NCBI RefSeq assembly: GCF_030815865.1
Contig: NZ_JAUSXI010000001.1
Coordinates: forward strand, 4,960,001-5,024,000
Origin: Arthrobacter globiformis
GTDB taxonomy: Bacteria > Actinomycetota > Actinomycetes > Actinomycetales > Micrococcaceae
Direction of reading: 5' to 3'
Length of the DNA: 64,000 bases
Shown: positions 8,908 through 17,771 of the stretch, piece after piece
Position numbering within the stretch: the stretch's first letter is position 1
How the letters are laid out: each line of letters begins with the position of its first letter
The notes under the pieces: model-generated
Told to the model about the DNA's origin: nothing
Databases searched by the model: none
What the model saw: the letters and a program-made list of their open reading frames with translations, nothing else
Made by a program: the position numbers and the translations under genes

Positions 8908-10197
8908 ATGACCGCCATCATCAACGCCCAGCGCGAGGGCCGGATCACGACCCGCAAGACCATCATCGGCACCGGCATCGGAAACGCCGTCGAATGGTAC
9001 GACTGGGCCATCTACGCCACTTTCACCCCCTTCATCGCCAGCCAGCTATTCAGCAAGTCCGACCCCGCTTCAGCCGTGCTGTCCACGCTGGCGATCTTCG
9101 CCGTCGGGTTCGTTGCCCGTCCGTTCGGCGGTTTCCTGTTCGGCTGGATCGGTGACCGGGTGGGCCGCAAGGCGTCCATGACGCTCGCCGTCGGCCTGGC
9201 GTCGCTGGGCAGCCTCATGATCGGCATCGCCCCCACGTTCGCCAGCGTCGGTGCCTTCGCGTCGTTGATGCTGCTGGTGGCCCGGCTGGTCCAGGGCCTG
9301 GCCCACGGCGGCGAGCTGCCGTCGTCGCAGACCTATCTTTCTGAAATGGCACCCAGGGAACACCGCGGCTTCTGGGCCACTCTGATCTACACCTCCGGCA
9401 CGGTGGGGATCCTGTTCGGAACGCTGCTGGGCGCCGTCCTGAACATGGCACTGACCACGGAGGTCATGAACGCCTGGGGCTGGCGCATCCCGTTCCTGAT
9501 CGGGGCCGCGATGGGCCTGTACGCACTGATCATGCGGTCGAAGCTCCACGAGACGGACGTGTTCGAAGGCGAAACCACAAAGGAGAAGCGCGCCCCGCTC
9601 TGGCCGCAGATTGTCCGGTACCGCAAGCAGGCGCTGCAGGTGATCGGCCTGACCGTGGGCCTCACGGTGATCTACTACATCTGGGGCGTGGTGGCACCCA
9701 GCTACGCCACCACCGCGCTGAAGATAGACCGTGGCGAGGCACTCTGGGCCGGCGTCATCGGCAACATCGTGTTCATTGCCGCGCTGCCGTTCTGGGGCAA
9801 GCTCTCGGACCGGATCGGCCGCAAGAAGGTGCTGTGGGCCGGCGCAATCGGCTCCGCCGTGATGCACTTCCCGATGACGTGGCTGCTGAAGGATTCCGCC
9901 TGGCAGCTGGCCGTGAGCATGTCCGTAATGCTGATCTTCATCGCCGCGAGCGCCGCCATCGTTCCGGCCGTGTACGCCGAGCTGTTTCCCACGAGCATCC
10001 GCACCGTGGGCGTGGGCGTGCCGTACTCGATCTGCGTGGCAGTGTTCGGCGGGACGGCGCCCTACCTGCAGCAGTGGCTGGGCACCACCGTCCACATGCC
10101 GGACCTGTTCAACGTCTACGCGGTGGTGCTGCTGGCCATCAGCGTGGCGTTCATCTTCACCATCCCCGAGACCAGAGGCAAGGACCTGACTCACTAA
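8908..10197 (+). CDS. MFS transporter, metabolite:H+ symporter (MHS) family
   Basis: 429 residues. The opening TGIGNAVEWYDWAIYATFTPFIASQLF is the hallmark of the MHS family (KgtP, ProP, ShiA relatives). The motif A loop is GWIGDRVGRKASM, repeated in the second half as GKLSDRIGRKK. Twelve membrane segments fit. It follows the M20 hydrolase by 23 bases with a GGGAG site and is likely its substrate importer (organic acid, betaine or N-acyl amino acid). A palindromic element at 10208-10261 lies just after the stop. Confidence 0.9.
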   Translation: MTAIINAQREGRITTRKTIIGTGIGNAVEWYDWAIYATFTPFIASQLFSKSDPASAVLSTLAIFAVGFVARPFGGFLFGWIGDRVGRKASMTLAVGLASLGSLMIGIAPTFASVGAFASLMLLVARLVQGLAHGGELPSSQTYLSEMAPREHRGFWATLIYTSGTVGILFGTLLGAVLNMALTTEVMNAWGWRIPFLIGAAMGLYALIMRSKLHETDVFEGETTKEKRAPLWPQIVRYRKQALQVIGLTVGLTVIYYIWGVVAPSYATTALKIDRGEALWAGVIGNIVFIAALPFWGKLSDRIGRKKVLWAGAIGSAVMHFPMTWLLKDSAWQLAVSMSVMLIFIAASAAIVPAVYAELFPTSIRTVGVGVPYSICVAVFGGTAPYLQQWLGTTVHMPDLFNVYAVVLLAISVAFIFTIPETRGKDLTH

Positions 10198-10207
10198 CCC
10201 ACCCAAC

Positions 10208-10261
10208 TAGGTAGCAGCAGAGGGCGTTCTGAGCGATCAGACCGCCCTCTGCTGCTACCTA
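10208..10261. repeat. Palindromic repeat, family B copy 1
   Basis: Perfect 19-base arms, 10208-10226 and 10243-10261, with a 16-base loop. It lies between two convergent genes, so it can serve as a bidirectional terminator. A related copy is at 56247-56296. The two share the outer AACTAGGTAGCA and the inner AGGGCG, but the four bases between differ with matching changes on both arms. Confidence 0.88.
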
Positions 10262-10271
10262 CATGGGTCCA

Positions 10272-11609
10272 CTAGCCTCCGATGAACCTGTCGCGTCCCG
10301 CCCGGTGGCCGAACACCGCGGCCAGCGTACCCACGGCCAGGAACAGGAGCCCCGCCGCAGCGAAGGACCCGGTGCCCTGGTGCAGCTGACCCACCAGCAG
10401 CGTGCCGGTGGAGCCGAGCCCGTAGCCCACCCCCTGCATCATGCCGGAGAGGTGGGCTGCGGTGTGCCCGTCGCGGGTCCGGAGCATGATCATCGTCAGG
10501 GCAACGGCGGTGAGGCTTCCCTGGCCCAGTCCCAGCAGGCCCGTCCACACCCAAATCAGCTCAAGCGGGCCGAAGATGCTGAGGGCAAAGCCGCCGCCAG
10601 TCATGAGCGCCACCACGGTGTTGATCACCCGTTGGTCGCGAAACCGGGCGGCGAGCGCCGGAGCGAACAGCGAGCCCAGCATCTGCAGCACGATGGACAC
10701 GGACACAATCAGCCCGGCCGTTCCGCCGTCCACGCCGCGCTCGCGCAGGATCGGCGCGAGCCAGGCGAAGACGCTGAATGACATCATCGCCTGCAGCACC
10801 ATGAAGATCGTGACCTGCCAGGCCACCGCCGAGCGCCACACGTTCACGCCGTCCCGCACCGCTTTGTGCTGCCCGTGCCGCTGCCGTACGGCCACCGGCA
10901 GGAAGAGCAGAAGTACGACGGCGGCCGGTACCGCCCAGAACCACAGCGCCGACGTCCACTGGCCGGTAGCGCTGAAAACGGGGTAGGTGAAGCCGGCGCC
11001 CAGGGCGGCGGAGGCACAGATGGCCGTGGTGTAGAGCCCGCCCATCAGGCCGAGCCGGTGCGGAAAGTCCCGCTTCACCAGCCCGGGCAGCAGGACGTTG
11101 CACAGTGCAATCCCGGCACCGCACGCGGCCGTCCCGGCAAACAGCACCGGCAGGTGCCCGGCGCCCGCGATCTCGGCCGGCCGCAGGAGCAGACCGGCCG
11201 TCAGGACGGCCATGGCGCCCAGCAGGACCCGTTCGGCGCCGAACCGGCGCGCCAGGACCGGAGCCAGCGGCGCGAAAACGCCTAGCAGAGTGACGGGCAC
11301 CGTAGTCAGCACCACCACCGCCCAGCCGGGCAGGCCGGCGTCGGCGGCTACCTCCGGGAGAACCGCCGAAAAACTGGAGAACACTGTCCTCAGGTTCAGC
11401 CCGATCAGCACCAGGCACAGGCCCAGGTACGCCAAGGCCCGGCGGCCAGTTACATGCGTGGGTTCGGCAGCGGGAACGTCGTCGGCTTCTGCGTCCACGA
11501 GCGTGTGGTCGTTAACGGCTGGGCGCTGCGGCGGGCTACTGTGTCTGCGTGAATTCCGGGCATCGATCACCCGCCCATTCTTGCAGTCGCGCTGTGCTGA
11601 CCGGTCCAT
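10272..11609 (-). CDS. MFS transporter, CynX/NimT (cyanate permease) family
   Basis: Up to 445 residues. The hydrophobic core begins at RRALAYLGLCLVLIGLNLRTVFSSFSAVLPEVAADAGLPGW, typical of the CynX/NimT branch, which includes cyanate, 2-nitroimidazole and aryl-anion transporters. About 12 helices can be traced. The first 50 residues are polar and poorly conserved, so the true start is uncertain: ATG 11609, GTG 11570 and later codons are all possible. There is no cyanase gene nearby, so cyanate transport is not supported by context. Confidence 0.82.
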   Translation of the reverse strand: MDRSAQRDCKNGRVIDARNSRRHSSPPQRPAVNDHTLVDAEADDVPAAEPTHVTGRRALAYLGLCLVLIGLNLRTVFSSFSAVLPEVAADAGLPGWAVVVLTTVPVTLLGVFAPLAPVLARRFGAERVLLGAMAVLTAGLLLRPAEIAGAGHLPVLFAGTAACGAGIALCNVLLPGLVKRDFPHRLGLMGGLYTTAICASAALGAGFTYPVFSATGQWTSALWFWAVPAAVVLLLFLPVAVRQRHGQHKAVRDGVNVWRSAVAWQVTIFMVLQAMMSFSVFAWLAPILRERGVDGGTAGLIVSVSIVLQMLGSLFAPALAARFRDQRVINTVVALMTGGGFALSIFGPLELIWVWTGLLGLGQGSLTAVALTMIMLRTRDGHTAAHLSGMMQGVGYGLGSTGTLLVGQLHQGTGSFAAAGLLFLAVGTLAAVFGHRAGRDRFIGG

Positions 11610-11700
11610 GGTAGGGAGGCGGTCAACTGCGGTTGCCGCTGATCGAGCTGCACGTCCCTGAGGTGCTCGCCAGGAGCCGTGCCAGGCCGCGGCGCCCGGG

Positions 11701-12948
11701 TCACCGCGCCCAGAGCGGCCACAGGCGCTCGGCTCGGCGGCGGACCTGGGAGTAAGGCACCTCCGCGCTTTTGGCCTGATCGAAGATGCTCAGCCCCAGC
11801 ATTGACGTGGCAAGCGCACGGACCGTGTGGAACCGGTTTTCGAAGAGGCTTCGTTCGCTGATCCAGGACACCGCGTCGGCTTCCGGCTTCCACCGTTCCG
11901 TGTACGTTTCGGCCGCCTGCGACAACCGGTCCGGCGAACTGCCGGTGTCCCGGATGCACTGATCCAGGACCATGGCTGATTCCATGGCCCCGTTCACTCC
12001 CTGTCCGATCGGCGGGTAAGGCGCGGCTGCGTCCCCGATCAGGACTGCTTTCCCGCCATGGAACTGGGAACAGTTCAGGCTGCGTCCGATGTGGTAGCAC
12101 GTCCGGTTGGCGAAGGCCAATACCTGTACGTCGCCGGCGAAATCAAGAACCCGGGGGCACCGCGTCTGCAGAAATCTGCGTGCCTCCTCCGTTCCAGAGA
12201 ATCGGATCTTCTCCTTGGTTCCGATGGCACAGAACCATCGGGCCGAGTCCTGCCCGGCATCGCCCCTTATGGCGCCGGCCACGCAGAAGGGCCGGGTCGA
12301 AAGTCCGTGGAGATAGTTCTTGTCCAGCCGGTCACCGACGTTATCGAGCTCAATCATCGTGCAGTAGTTGGGAAAGGACCTGGAAGTGACCGTAAACCCG
12401 GGAAATCGGGCCTGCAGCGCCGACCGGACCGTGGATCCGGCCCCGTCGGCACCAACAAGCAGGTCGAAAGTCCTGACGTTCGATTCCCCGGATCGGTGCC
12501 GGGATTTCAGTGAACCTGCGACTGGGTCGACACCTTCCACGTTGGTTTCGAACTCCATTGCCACCCGGTCTTTATATTGGCCCAGGACCGACATGAGCGC
12601 CCGGAGGATGTCGCCCCGCGATCCGGTCCACCCGGGCAATGTCCACTCCTCCGTTCCGCGACCCGGGATCTTGAGCCCCTTAAAACGGAATATGCGGCGG
12701 TCGAACTCGGCCACGGCCTCGATGTGGCGGAGTGCCTTTAGCCCATGCCCCGAGATGTCGATGGTGTAGGACCTGTCCGGATTGAACCGCGGTGCAATAT
12801 CTGGAGGCACGTCGCGCTCGATGACAGTGGCGGACAGCCCGCGCCGGGCAAGGGAAATTGCGAGTACCAGCCCTGCCGGTCCCGCCCCGAGGATGGCTAT
12901 GGTGCTCGGGGAACTCGCGGGTCCGGAGAGGAATGCAGATGGTTCCAT
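11701..12948 (-). CDS. FAD-dependent monooxygenase-like oxidoreductase
   Basis: 415 residues from ATG 12948, chosen because an AGGA site sits six bases upstream; ATG 12978 would add ten residues. The N-terminal FAD fold is IAILGAGPAGLVLAISLARRG, followed by an ERD acidic end to the second strand. A GADGAGSTVR segment (DG fingerprint) and the GDAAAPYPPIGQGVNGAMESA motif near the C-terminus bind FAD and identify the p-hydroxybenzoate/kynurenine hydroxylase class. These use NAD(P)H and O2 to hydroxylate a small substrate. No pathway partners adjoin it. Its base composition looks somewhat lower in GC than its neighbours, which may mean recent acquisition. Confidence 0.82.
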   Translation of the reverse strand: MEPSAFLSGPASSPSTIAILGAGPAGLVLAISLARRGLSATVIERDVPPDIAPRFNPDRSYTIDISGHGLKALRHIEAVAEFDRRIFRFKGLKIPGRGTEEWTLPGWTGSRGDILRALMSVLGQYKDRVAMEFETNVEGVDPVAGSLKSRHRSGESNVRTFDLLVGADGAGSTVRSALQARFPGFTVTSRSFPNYCTMIELDNVGDRLDKNYLHGLSTRPFCVAGAIRGDAGQDSARWFCAIGTKEKIRFSGTEEARRFLQTRCPRVLDFAGDVQVLAFANRTCYHIGRSLNCSQFHGGKAVLIGDAAAPYPPIGQGVNGAMESAMVLDQCIRDTGSSPDRLSQAAETYTERWKPEADAVSWISERSLFENRFHTVRALATSMLGLSIFDQAKSAEVPYSQVRRRAERLWPLWAR

Positions 12949-13133
12949 GGCGTTTCCTGAAGCTGCGTTGTTATGCATTCATCCGCCGTCAGGGCGGGAA
13001 AACGTCCCTAGGGACGGGCTGCGGCTCATGCGCGTTTCGCTTGGGCGGCAGGCGGAATAGCAACACTGTACGCCGCCCTGCTGCACGGCGTAACTGGCTT
13101 AGCCTGCCGAAAGCCGCCGGTATTCTGGAAGGG

Positions 13134-14066
13134 ATGAGCGAATCTCCCGAATCCCCGCAGCCGCCGGCAAATCCGAACCAGCCCCGGCCGGTCACGCCGG
13201 GAAGCCAGGCATCCTATGGAACCTACGGTGGACGGCCGGTCAGCTTCGTTCGCCGCGGAACCCGGCTGCAGGGGCGGCGCCAGGCAGCCTGGGAGGAGCA
13301 CTCCGGCCGCTGGGCCATCGACGTGCCGCGCCATATTGCCAACACCTCGGTCCACCCCGACTACACGTTTGATGCCGAAGCCGAATTCGGGCGCAAGGCT
13401 CCGCTGATCGTGGAGATCGGCTCAGGTTTGGGCGATGCCGTCTGCCATGCCGCGGAGGAAAACCCGGGCACGGACTTCCTCGCCGTGGAGGTCTATACCC
13501 CCGGCCTGGCCAACACCATGATCAAGATCAACAGCCGTGGCTTGACCAACGTGCGGGTCGTGGAGGCGAACGCTCCCGAGGTCCTGGCCACCATGCTCCC
13601 GGCCGGCTCGGTCAGTGAGCTGTGGGTCTTCTTCCCCGACCCCTGGCACAAGTCCCGGCACCATAAGCGCCGCCTGATCCAGCCCGAATTCGCCGAGCTC
13701 GCCGCGAAGGCGCTGAAGCCGGGCGGCCTCTGGCGCATCGCCACAGACTGGTCCAACTACGCCGTGCATGTCCGCGACGTCCTCGCCGGGTCGGAGGCGT
13801 TCGAAAACCTTCACAACGGCGAGCGCAGCGGTCCCGAGAGTCCCCTCACCCACGTGTGGCAGACCGGCGTCGAGTCGCTGGTGGGCGGCGCGCCGGTCAA
13901 GGAGGGACGGGCGCCCGTGAGTACGGAACATACGGGGCCTAACGAGGGCATCGACGAAAGAGGCGGCTGGGCCCCCCGGTTCGAGGGCCGTATACTCACC
14001 AGCTTCGAGAGCAAGGCGCACGAAGCCGGCCGGATGATTTTCGACCTCTGCTACCGGCGGGTTTAA
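13134..14066 (+). CDS. trmB: tRNA (guanine-N7-)-methyltransferase
   Basis: 310 residues from ATG 13134, with AAGGG immediately upstream. The SAM site is LIVEIGSGLGDAVCHAAEENP, followed by FLAVEVYTPGLANTM and the diagnostic FFPDPWHKSRHHKRRLIQPEF motif of TrmB (tRNA m7G46 methyltransferase). There is a long disordered Pro-rich N-terminus. Near residues 245-285 there is an insert (GGAPVKEGRAPVSTEHTGPNEGIDERGG) before the conserved TSFESKAHEAGRMIFDL tail. It appears monocistronic. Confidence 0.93.
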   Translation: MSESPESPQPPANPNQPRPVTPGSQASYGTYGGRPVSFVRRGTRLQGRRQAAWEEHSGRWAIDVPRHIANTSVHPDYTFDAEAEFGRKAPLIVEIGSGLGDAVCHAAEENPGTDFLAVEVYTPGLANTMIKINSRGLTNVRVVEANAPEVLATMLPAGSVSELWVFFPDPWHKSRHHKRRLIQPEFAELAAKALKPGGLWRIATDWSNYAVHVRDVLAGSEAFENLHNGERSGPESPLTHVWQTGVESLVGGAPVKEGRAPVSTEHTGPNEGIDERGGWAPRFEGRILTSFESKAHEAGRMIFDLCYRRV

Positions 14067-14117
14067 CCCCGTCCGGGGCATCTGTTCCCCGGCGCCACAC
14101 CGTGGCACGATAAGCGT

Positions 14118-14978
14118 GTGGCGGAGTGCCACAGCAGCTCCCGGCGCGGAGGAACGATCATCAAACGAGAACTGAGAAGCGCAGCCGGCAGGGCCGAGGA
14201 CGTCACGAACTCGAAGCCCCTCGAAATGCTGGCACGCGGTGGATTTGCCGTTAGCGGTGTGCTCCACATTCTGGTGGGGCTCATTGCCTTCGGGCTCGCC
14301 CGGGGTCGTGGCGGCCGCGCGGATGTGAGCGGCGCCGTTGCCGAACTTGCCAGCCAGCCGGCCGGGCCACTGCTTCTGTGGTGCAGCTTTGCCGCATGTG
14401 TGGCGCTGGCCCTGTGGCAGGCCGGTGATGCGATTTTCGATTTCGAGCGGTTGCCCACTAAGCACAAGGCCGGCAAGAAACTGCAGGCCGCAGCACAGGC
14501 TGTCGTGTACGCCGGACTGGCATTCACGCTGGCCGCCTTCGCGCGCGGCGCCGGCAAGGACAACCGGGAATCAACCAGCGACCTCACCGTCAACCTCATA
14601 AAGGCGCCGGGCGGTGTCCTGCTCCTGGTGCTGATCGGTGCGGGGGTGACGGTCGTTGGGATCATCTACGCGGTCCGCGGGTTCCAGAAGTCGTTTGAGA
14701 AGCACATCAATCTGCCGTCTTCGCCGGACGGGCGCAAGGCCATCACCGCCCTTGGGATGGTGGGCTATGTGGCCAAGGGCGTTGCCCTGTTTGTGACGGG
14801 CCTGCTGGTGGTCATCGCCACGGTCACCGTCCATCCCGAGCAGTCGACAGGTCTCGATGGCGGGCTCCGCGCTCTGCGGGAGCAGCCCTACGGTGTGTAC
14901 GTGCTGGCCGCGGTGGGCGCCGGACTGATCTGCTACGGGGTCTTCATGGTGGTGCGGGCGCGGCTCGCCAGGATGTGA
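14118..14978 (+). CDS. DUF1206 six-helix membrane protein
   Basis: About 270-286 residues with three repeats of a two-helix unit, each opening like LARGGFAVSGVLHILVGLIAFGLA, LQAAAQAVVYAGLAFTLAAF and LGMVGYVAKGVALFVTGLLVV. This is the DUF1206 pattern, common in actinobacteria and of unknown function. The start is unclear. GTG 14118 is the first candidate, but the only good ribosome site (GGAGGA, about 14148-14153) points to codons near 14157-14160, which are ATC. Either the annotated GTG is used without a clear site or a rare ATC start is used. Confidence 0.82.
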   Translation: MAECHSSSRRGGTIIKRELRSAAGRAEDVTNSKPLEMLARGGFAVSGVLHILVGLIAFGLARGRGGRADVSGAVAELASQPAGPLLLWCSFAACVALALWQAGDAIFDFERLPTKHKAGKKLQAAAQAVVYAGLAFTLAAFARGAGKDNRESTSDLTVNLIKAPGGVLLLVLIGAGVTVVGIIYAVRGFQKSFEKHINLPSSPDGRKAITALGMVGYVAKGVALFVTGLLVVIATVTVHPEQSTGLDGGLRALREQPYGVYVLAAVGAGLICYGVFMVVRARLARM

Positions 14979-15008
14979 GTCGTCGGGATGGCGCAGGCGT
15001 CGGGTCCG

Positions 15009-15692
15009 TCAGGTGCCCGGCACGGCAATGACGGCAATGGTCTGCTGCCGGTCGTTCCGCAATTCGACGCTGGCGATGCTCGTGTACTGCAGCGGCGTAG
15101 CGCTGGTGACCCGGACCCTTCCGCTCGGTGTCGCCATCCACGCGCAGGCCCGGTCCGCAACCCCGGCGCGGTCCTTCACCCACAGTGAAAGCCGGCCGTT
15201 CTGGGGCAGGCTCCGCGCGTCGACGGCCAGTTCGGTACCCCAGGTTTTCTTGACCATTCCCACCGTGACCTGCAAGCCGGTATCGGCCTTGACCGAGTAG
15301 CTGGCATCGGGCTTGTCTGCGGGATCAAAGAAAGGCGCCGCCGCAAATCCCAGGGCGAGGCAGGCCGCGGCCACCACACCCACAAGGGCCGTCAGCCGCC
15401 GTCGGGAATTACGACGGCGGGCCGCCAGTTGGTCCAGTATCGGCTGGGGGACGGGGGCCGGGGGAGGTAACGCGGCATTGGAGCCAGGCCGGATTGCCGC
15501 CGGGACGGCGAGCGCCACGGCGTCCGGGACCGGCACGGCATCCAGCAGTCCCGGCAGGGATTCCAGGTCCGACAGTTCGCTGCGGCAGGTGCCGCACTGC
15601 TTGAGGTGGTCCTCGAAGCGCAGCCTCTCTGCGTCTTCGAGCCCTCCCAGCAGGTATGCCCCCAGCAGCTCATGGACTTCCTTGCCGTTCAC
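15009..15692 (-). CDS. Anti-sigma factor, RskA type with zinc-binding N-terminus
   Basis: 227 residues. The N-terminus has the anti-sigma zinc motif H29-x3-C33-x2-C36 (HLKQCGTC). One transmembrane helix follows (LTALVGVVAAACLALGFAAA, about 100-120). The C-terminus outside the membrane has the RskA-like domain seen in VTVGMVKKTWGTELAVDARSLPQNGRLSLWV. Such proteins hold the partner sigma factor at the membrane until regulated proteolysis. Its ATG overlaps the TGA of the sigma gene upstream, so the pair is translated together. The divergent lipoprotein at 16381 is a plausible target. Confidence 0.9.
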   Translation of the reverse strand: MNGKEVHELLGAYLLGGLEDAERLRFEDHLKQCGTCRSELSDLESLPGLLDAVPVPDAVALAVPAAIRPGSNAALPPPAPVPQPILDQLAARRRNSRRRLTALVGVVAAACLALGFAAAPFFDPADKPDASYSVKADTGLQVTVGMVKKTWGTELAVDARSLPQNGRLSLWVKDRAGVADRACAWMATPSGRVRVTSATPLQYTSIASVELRNDRQQTIAVIAVPGT

Positions 15693-16189
15693 CGTTCCAC
15701 ACCCATTTCATCGAGTATTGTCCGCAGGGCCTTCACCGCGTAAAAGGCCCTGGATTTCACCGTTCCGCTCGGAATGTTCAACTGGACCGCGGCCTCGCCC
15801 ACCGTGAACCGCCGGTAGTGGAGTGCCACCAGGACATCACGGTGCTCCGCGCTCAGCCGGAGCAGCGCCTCCTCCATCAGTACCTTGTTCAGCAGGTCGT
15901 CAACCCGCCCCGTCGCTTCCTCCGGATCCGCGACGTCACGGTCCTCGGCTTCCACCGGCCGGCGCTGGGCTTTCCGGTAGTTGTCGATCATGATGTTCCG
16001 GGCAGTCCGGAAAAGGTAACTGCGCATGCTGCCCGTAACCGTGGGCGCCTGCTGCCAGACGCGAAGCACTGTTTCCTGGACTATGTCGTCGGCCAGGTGT
16101 GGGTCGCGGGAGGCACTGAGCACAAACCGGCGGAGCGCCGTTCCGTGCTCGCGGTAGATTGCTGCAACCAAATCCTCATCCAGCGGCAC
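15689..16189 (-). CDS. ECF sigma factor (SigK/SigL-like)
   Basis: 166 residues. Region 2 is seen in HLADDIVQETVLRVWQQ and MRSYLFRTARNIMIDNYRKAQRRP, and region 4 in LSAEHRDVLVALHYRRFTVGEAAVQLNIPSGTVKSRAFYAVKALR. The protein lacks sigma regions 1 and 3 and is of ordinary ECF size. It is coupled to the RskA-type anti-sigma gene by a four-base overlap and transcribed away from the secreted-repeat lipoprotein. In mycobacteria the SigK/RskA pair controls secreted proteins, and here the lipoprotein gene is the obvious local candidate. Confidence 0.92.
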   Translation of the reverse strand: MPLDEDLVAAIYREHGTALRRFVLSASRDPHLADDIVQETVLRVWQQAPTVTGSMRSYLFRTARNIMIDNYRKAQRRPVEAEDRDVADPEEATGRVDDLLNKVLMEEALLRLSAEHRDVLVALHYRRFTVGEAAVQLNIPSGTVKSRAFYAVKALRTILDEMGVER

Positions 16190-16380
16190 GTTCGGCCTCC
16201 CTGCAATGACCTATGAAGCCGTTCCGAACGGGCCGGCCTTCCTGGCAAATACGACGTCGGCAGTCAGCGATAAGTTCAATTCCGGCCAGCGTCAGATCCT
16301 TTGAACCATTCTTCACCTTTGTGCGTCATTCCAGATAGCGCCGGTCTCTCAGTCTGCCGGCCCGAGCCAAGGAGCAGCAC

Positions 16381-16902
16381 ATGAAGAAGCAACTGAGCGT
16401 TGGCCTCGCAGTTATGGCCCTTGCCGCCTCACTGACGGCCTGTGGCGGCGGATCCGGCACAACGACCACCACGTCGGCGGCCGCCCCGGCCACCGAGTCG
16501 CCAGCGGCCACCGCCAGCGCGACGGCCACGGCATCCGCCGGCGACAGCGCCACGGTGGACCTCAAGACGGCGTCGTCCAGCAAGGGTGACATCGTGGTGG
16601 ACGGCAAGGGCATGAGCGTCTACTACTTCACGAAGGACGTCAAGGACTCCGGCAAGAGCAACTGCACAGGCGACTGCCTCGTGAAGTGGCCTCCGGTGTT
16701 TGCTGCCACGGACACCCCCAAGGTCGAGGGTGTGACGGGCACGGTTGGCACTATTGATACGCCCGACGGCAAGAAGCAGGTGACGGTCAATGGCATGCCT
16801 GTCTACCTGTGGGAGAAGGACAAGGCCCCCGGCGACATCACCGGCCAGGGCGTTGGCAACGTTTGGTACCTCGTGGCACCAGACGGGACGATGATGAAGT
16901 AG
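16381..16902 (+). CDS. Secreted-repeat (COG4315) lipoprotein
   Basis: 173 residues. A lipoprotein signal ends at LTAC with the lipid-modified Cys at 21. A Thr/Ser/Ala-rich flexible linker follows, then two copies of the COG4315 secreted repeat: MSVYYFTKDVKDSGKSNCTGDCLVKWPPV and MPVYLWEKDKAPGDITGQGVGNVWYLVAPDG. The repeat occurs in exported actinobacterial and proteobacterial proteins of unknown function, sometimes linked to redox or electron transfer. It lies opposite an ECF sigma/anti-sigma pair, which may regulate it. Confidence 0.9.
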   Translation: MKKQLSVGLAVMALAASLTACGGGSGTTTTTSAAAPATESPAATASATATASAGDSATVDLKTASSSKGDIVVDGKGMSVYYFTKDVKDSGKSNCTGDCLVKWPPVFAATDTPKVEGVTGTVGTIDTPDGKKQVTVNGMPVYLWEKDKAPGDITGQGVGNVWYLVAPDGTMMK

Positions 16903-16917
16903 GCCTGCAGGTTTGGG

Positions 16918-16943
16918 GCCGGCACCTCTCCGGAGGTGCCGGC
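16918..16943 (+). terminator. Hairpin after the lipoprotein gene
   Basis: Perfect 11-base arms 16918-16928 and 16933-16943 with a TCCG loop, 15 bases after the lipoprotein stop. There is no T-run. This form is usual for terminators in high-GC actinobacteria. Confidence 0.7.
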
Positions 16944-16957
16944 ACTACCATCGGAGC

Positions 16958-17551
16958 ATGGCGGATCCACACAATTTGAAATCAGCGGCAAGAACCTGGA
17001 AGTCCATGGTGGACAGCAACCAGGCACTGCTGCTGCGGAAGTCAGGACACGACGTCCATTGGTGGGCGGAGCGGGGACACTCCGCCGGGGTGAAGAGCGA
17101 CGCCGAGCTGCGCGAATGGATGCGAACCGAGCACGGAATCACCGGCTACGCCCAATACGCCGTGTCCTGGGAGATGTTCGGCTATCCCGAGTTCATGCTG
17201 CGGGACGCCGACGAACTCCTTGATGGCCAGTACAGTGACCATCCGAACCTGCGGCCCATTGCCAACACCCTCCTGGCGTGGGCCGCAGCCCATCCGGGCG
17301 TGGAGATCCAGATGCGCAAAGGCTACGTATCGCTGCACAGCAGCCGCCGGAAGTTCGCGCAGGTGACCCGGGCCAACCACACATCAGTGGATGTTACCCT
17401 CCGCCTTGAGGCGCCAATTGGGGAGCGCCTCAAGGCGGTCAAGGTCCGTGAGGGCGATTTCTTCGACCGCAAGGTCCGGCTCACGTCGGAGGAAGAAGTG
17501 GACCAGGAATTCCTGGACACCCTCGAGACGGCACTCGAGCAGAACAGCTGA
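16958..17551 (+). CDS. DUF4287/DUF5655 domain protein
   Basis: 197 residues from ATG 16958. The N-terminal half (SDAELREWMRTEHGITGYAQYAVSWEMFGYPEF) looks like DUF4287. The C-terminal half (VEIQMRKGYVSLHSSRRKFAQVTRANHTSVDVTLRLE) looks like the DUF5655 domain, which occurs alone or fused to nuclease-like proteins. The function is unknown and the protein is probably cytoplasmic. The gene ends a few bases before a tandem repeat array. Confidence 0.78.
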   Translation: MADPHNLKSAARTWKSMVDSNQALLLRKSGHDVHWWAERGHSAGVKSDAELREWMRTEHGITGYAQYAVSWEMFGYPEFMLRDADELLDGQYSDHPNLRPIANTLLAWAAAHPGVEIQMRKGYVSLHSSRRKFAQVTRANHTSVDVTLRLEAPIGERLKAVKVREGDFFDRKVRLTSEEEVDQEFLDTLETALEQNS

Positions 17552-17561
17552 GGCCACCTTC

Positions 17562-17734
17562 CCGCTGATCGAGCCCAACAACCGCTGATCGAGCCCAATA
17601 ACCGCTGATCGAGCCTGTCGAGATCACGGCACCTCCGCTGATCGAGCCTGTCGAGATCACGGCACCTCCGCTGATCGAGCCTGTCGAGATCACAGCACCT
17701 CCGCTGATCGAGCCTGTCGAGATCGCGGCTCGAC
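17562..17734 (+). repeat. Repeat array A1 (family A, GATCGAGCCTGTCGAGATC variant)
   Basis: Units begin at 17562, 17582, 17602, 17635, 17668 and 17701. The first three are 20 bases apart and the last four are 33 bases apart. Each opens with CCGCTGATCGAGCC. The 33-base units continue with TGTCGAGATC and a short spacer ending GCACCT. The unit is itself partly palindromic. No open frame is plausible across it. Confidence 0.92.
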
Positions 17735-17747
17735 CAGAACGCAATTC

Positions 17748-17771
17748 GGTTTCGACAACTTCAACCAGCGG
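17748..17771 (-). repeat. Single reverse copy of family A overlapping a stop codon
   Basis: The sequence reads GGTTTCGACAACTTCAACCA on the plus strand, the opposite orientation to array A1. Its end supplies the TGA stop and last codons of the GIY-YIG gene. Confidence 0.8.

Noticed and set aside
10272..11609. Cyanate transport and detoxification island
   Set aside because: The transporter is CynX-like, but there is no cyanase or carbonic anhydrase adjacent. The carbonic anhydrase at 29.8 kb is fused to a SulP protein and unrelated.
12858..13133. Longer N-terminus for trmB
   Set aside because: The extension overlaps the divergent monooxygenase gene and reads as its antisense; conserved sequence and a ribosome site begin at 13134.
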